Positions 61,878 through 64,000 of a stretch of DNA of 64,000 bases are shown piece by piece. The position numbers and the translations under genes were made by a program. The stretch spans positions 1-64,000 of the forward strand of contig NZ_JARXHX010000016.1 of assembly GCF_031127835.1 (NCBI RefSeq), written 5' to 3'. The stretch comes from Pelagicoccus sp. SDUM812002 (GTDB lineage: Bacteria > Verrucomicrobiota > Verrucomicrobiia > Opitutales > Opitutaceae). Under the pieces are notes generated by a model, which worked only from the letters and a program-made list of their open reading frames with translations, did not search any database and had not been told where the DNA came from. Position 1 is the first letter of the stretch. Each line of letters begins with the position of its first letter.

Positions 61878-62612
61878 CTACAAGAACGCTCCAATATCCG
61901 GGAGCTCTTTCGCCCTTTTGCCGCCAGATGCGGTTTTCAGATATGGGTCCTTCGTAATATCGCCAGCGATATCATCTTCCCACGCTTCTTCTTCGTCATC
62001 ATCGTCGAAGACTTCAGGCTCGTCGAAAATGCGACTAATGCGACGCGACTGTGTATCCAAAACGAGCGATGGATTTCCAACTCTCCCTTTCTTCACGTAT
62101 TCCCAAAGGCAGGGAAAGCACTCTTCCTCGTAGCGGTCGAGGAAGACCTTGATTTCCTTGTTCCCAACCTTCTCGCGTCGAGAAAGTAAAACGACATCCG
62201 AAAAATGGATACAGCATGCAAACCAAGGAGACGCTTCTTCGTTTCCAATCGCCAAGTCGCTATGCAGTACAGTGATCACGCGACCTAGCTCGCAGCCGCC
62301 TTCGGGGAGCCAGCCGTGAAAAGCTTCGACGAAATCCGAAGGATCGCCCCGTCCGTCAGCCACCACAAATACGAGATCCGTGGCTTCATCGACTTCCAGC
62401 GCGAGCTTGCCCGCTTCAAACGAGTAGGCAGCCTGCGTCACCTCGCGGTGCTTCACTTCGAAATCGGATGCCACTTCTCCAGCGTCATCCGAGCTGTGAA
62501 ACAGAGCTGACTTTTCTTCATCCGACGTGCCAAACTCAATCAAGTCTGCGATCACGCGAAACTGGTCGGAGCCCTTACAGCCGAGTATGAGATAAACGAT
62601 TGGCTTGGCCAT
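61878..62612 (-). CDS. Hypothetical protein, P-loop-like fold
   Basis: 244 residues. An N-terminal VYLILGCKGSDQFRVIADLIE strand-loop-helix resembles a nucleotide-binding start but lacks GKS/GKT, so it is not a regular P-loop. Later strands DLVFVVADGRGDP, RVITVLHSDLA and DVVLLSRRE and the PCLWEYVKKG stretch recall CobW-type GTPases that have lost the active site. The C-terminal third is very acidic (DEPEVFDDDDEEEAWEDD). Downstream of aroC by 13 bases, same operon. Function unknown. Confidence 0.8.
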   Translation of the reverse strand: MAKPIVYLILGCKGSDQFRVIADLIEFGTSDEEKSALFHSSDDAGEVASDFEVKHREVTQAAYSFEAGKLALEVDEATDLVFVVADGRGDPSDFVEAFHGWLPEGGCELGRVITVLHSDLAIGNEEASPWFACCIHFSDVVLLSRREKVGNKEIKVFLDRYEEECFPCLWEYVKKGRVGNPSLVLDTQSRRISRIFDEPEVFDDDDEEEAWEDDIAGDITKDPYLKTASGGKRAKELPDIGAFL

Positions 62613-62625
62613 CTTCAGTCTTCAA

Positions 62626-63720
62626 TTAAGCTTCGAACGTGAAGAGGCGGTTCTGCGCATGCTGGCGCATCATGTGATCGACAATCACCAGATTCGCCAT
62701 CGCTTCCACTATCGGTATTGCGCGCGGCACTACACAAGGGTCATGGCGACCACGGCCCATCAAAGTCGTCTCCTGACCTTCGAGATCGACCGTGGCCTGC
62801 TCCTGCAGGATCGTCGCCGTCGGCTTGAAGGCGACTCGGAATACCACCTCTTCTCCATTGGTGATCCCCCCTTGCACGCCTCCCGATAAATTCGTCTTGG
62901 TTCGCACCTTGCCGTCTCGGTTTTCAAACAAGTCGTTGTGTTCCGATCCCTTCAAGAGAGTTCCCTCAAAGCCACTACCGACTTCGAACCCCTTGGTTGC
63001 GGGGAGCGAAAGCATCGCTTTCCCGAGATCCGCTTCGAAACGATCAAAAACGGGTTCGCCCAATCCCACGGGGAGATTGCGTATCCGGCATTCGACGACG
63101 CCACCAACGGAGTCTCCTTTGGATCGAGCTTCCTTGATGCGATCAATCATCGTTTCCGCAGTCGCCGCGTCTGGACAACGAACGATGTTGGCTTCAATGG
63201 AAGCTTCGGAAATCTCCACGCCCTCCGGCATAGAAATGTCATGGATGCGAGAAACGTACGCGAGCGTTTCTACCTGAGAGGTGAGCTTGAGAATCTTCTT
63301 GGCGATCGCGCCCGCGGCCACCCGGCCGATCGTCTCGCGAGCTGAGGAACGTCCTCCGCCTTCTGGATTCCGGTGGCCGTACTTAGTCTGGTAAGTGAAG
63401 TCGGCGTGCGAAGGGCGAAACTTCTCCTTCATCTCGGAGTAAGCGCCGGGGCGAGCATCCTTGTTGAACACAAGCATGGAAATCGGTGTTCCCGTAGTCT
63501 TGCCTTCGTAGACACCAGAAAGGATCTGTACCTGATCCGCTTCCTTGCGAGGAGTCGTGATTTCGCTCTGCCCAGGGCGTCGGCGATCGAGCTCGGGCTG
63601 GATGTCAGCTTCGCTGAGCGGAAGATTCGGGGGGCAACCATCGATCACAACGCCGACGCCGCCTCCGTGGCTTTCGCCCCAGGTACTGATTGTGAATAGC
63701 TTGCCGAAAGTATTAGGCAT
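62626..63720 (-). CDS. aroC: Chorismate synthase
   Basis: 364 residues from ATG 63720; the frame upstream to 63744 is not conserved. Motifs: [59 protein letters not shown] and [20 protein letters not shown]. It makes chorismate from 5-enolpyruvylshikimate 3-phosphate with reduced FMN. Expressed with the acidic hypothetical gene downstream. Confidence 0.97.
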   Translation of the reverse strand: MPNTFGKLFTISTWGESHGGGVGVVIDGCPPNLPLSEADIQPELDRRRPGQSEITTPRKEADQVQILSGVYEGKTTGTPISMLVFNKDARPGAYSEMKEKFRPSHADFTYQTKYGHRNPEGGGRSSARETIGRVAAGAIAKKILKLTSQVETLAYVSRIHDISMPEGVEISEASIEANIVRCPDAATAETMIDRIKEARSKGDSVGGVVECRIRNLPVGLGEPVFDRFEADLGKAMLSLPATKGFEVGSGFEGTLLKGSEHNDLFENRDGKVRTKTNLSGGVQGGITNGEEVVFRVAFKPTATILQEQATVDLEGQETTLMGRGRHDPCVVPRAIPIVEAMANLVIVDHMMRQHAQNRLFTFEA

Positions 63721-64000
63721 GGGCGGGACTGTACGAAGGAGCACCCACGAATCAAGCCACGATACGTAGCATTTCTGTCGGACGGATCACTCCAATCCAG
63801 CATCGAGTCCTGCCTGCCGAGCCCGGCTTGGCACGGCATTTGCGGGAGAATTCGTCAAGAATACTGAATGGCCATCCTCTCCTGAACCTTTTCCCGTTAA
63901 AGCGGGTTCCAAACCAACTTCCTCATTGCAAAATGCATGACCACGCGAGCGAGCGCTTCCGCAGCCTGCACGAAGCAAGACTCTCTCTCAGACCTCACCC
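63721..64000. other. Intergenic region at window end with a TGCA element
   Basis: 280 bases with no supported gene. TGCAAAATGCA occurs at 63927-63937 (extended TTGCAAAATGCAT), the seventh exact copy of the core. Its target gene may lie beyond the window. Confidence 0.4.
63927..63937. promoter_or_regulatory. TGCA-N3-TGCA element near window end
   Basis: TGCAAAATGCA, in a noncoding stretch 207 bases from the aroC start. Same core as the rsbR operator. Confidence 0.4.

Noticed and set aside
63787-63978. 63-residue minus frame at the window end
   Set aside because: Composition unlike a protein, and it contains the TGCA element in noncoding-looking DNA.

Overview
The window comes from a Gram-negative, free-living heterotroph. 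It carries outer-membrane beta-barrels, lipoproteins, a type IV pilin-like protein and many two-component systems. Many start codons lack a clear Shine-Dalgarno sequence. The protein styles, together with tandem signal-anchored helical-repeat proteins, an RSTX stressosome and Opitutae-like versions of common enzymes, suggest Verrucomicrobiota (Opitutia, perhaps a marine Puniceicoccales/Pelagicoccus relative). This placement is inference from protein style, not a measured phylogeny.

Layout. 0.1-4.5 kb (minus): a five-gene stressosome operon (rsbR, rsbS, rsbT, an RsbT/SpoIIE-type phosphatase, and a histidine kinase that carries its own RsbT-like domain). 4.7-6.4 kb: a small DUF1328 membrane protein and an NtrC/AlgB-type sigma-54 activator. 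6.5-9.5 kb (minus): envelope and stress genes (sodC, a DUF2383-type helical protein, ExoD, a frameshifted gene, a small lipoprotein). 9.6-16.1 kb: a dense signalling block with a LuxR-type regulator, an RsbRD-N-type kinase, a lone receiver, and a translationally coupled operon headed by an ethylene-receptor-like kinase. 16.3-23.2 kb: a second envelope block (beta-barrel, PA2169-like protein, YihY, HEPN protein, two divergent PRC-barrel proteins, YqaE/Pmp3). 23.4-27.7 kb (minus): a three-gene metabolic cassette resembling siderophore-type diaminopropionate chemistry. 28.2-35.1 kb: a GluR0-like glutamate-receptor channel, an entericidin-like lipoprotein, a UbiB-family kinase, a glucose-dehydrogenase-like SDR and a BON-MscS channel. 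35.5-41.7 kb: a 1565-residue CheB-CheR-PAS-histidine kinase, a lone receiver, and a kinase with a dead receiver. 42.3-46.5 kb: a lipid kinase, PAP2, an alternative sigma factor, nadD and rsfS. 46.5-63.7 kb: mostly housekeeping and envelope genes (DUF481, pilin, GT39-like protein, methyltransferases, an HDOD receiver protein, TrmH-like, dinB, paired helical-repeat proteins, coaBC, aroC).

How it fits together. From 0 to 46 kb the window reads as a general-stress and envelope-adaptation island. Its sensors are the stressosome and about six histidine kinases. Its outputs are classic low-complexity stress proteins: DUF1328, YqaE, entericidin-like lipoproteins, PRC-barrel, PA2169-type, BON-MscS, SodC and a GSP39/GDH-like SDR. 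Two recurring DNA signals tie it together. One is a short palindrome-like element, TGCA-N3-TGCA, seen at seven mainly intergenic places beside signalling or stress genes. The other is a set of sigma-54 type -24/-12 promoters in front of several envelope genes, with a sigma-54 activator encoded in the same window. These two putative regulons are the most interesting unexplained structure.

No rRNA, convincing tRNA, insertion sequence, prophage or CRISPR array was seen.
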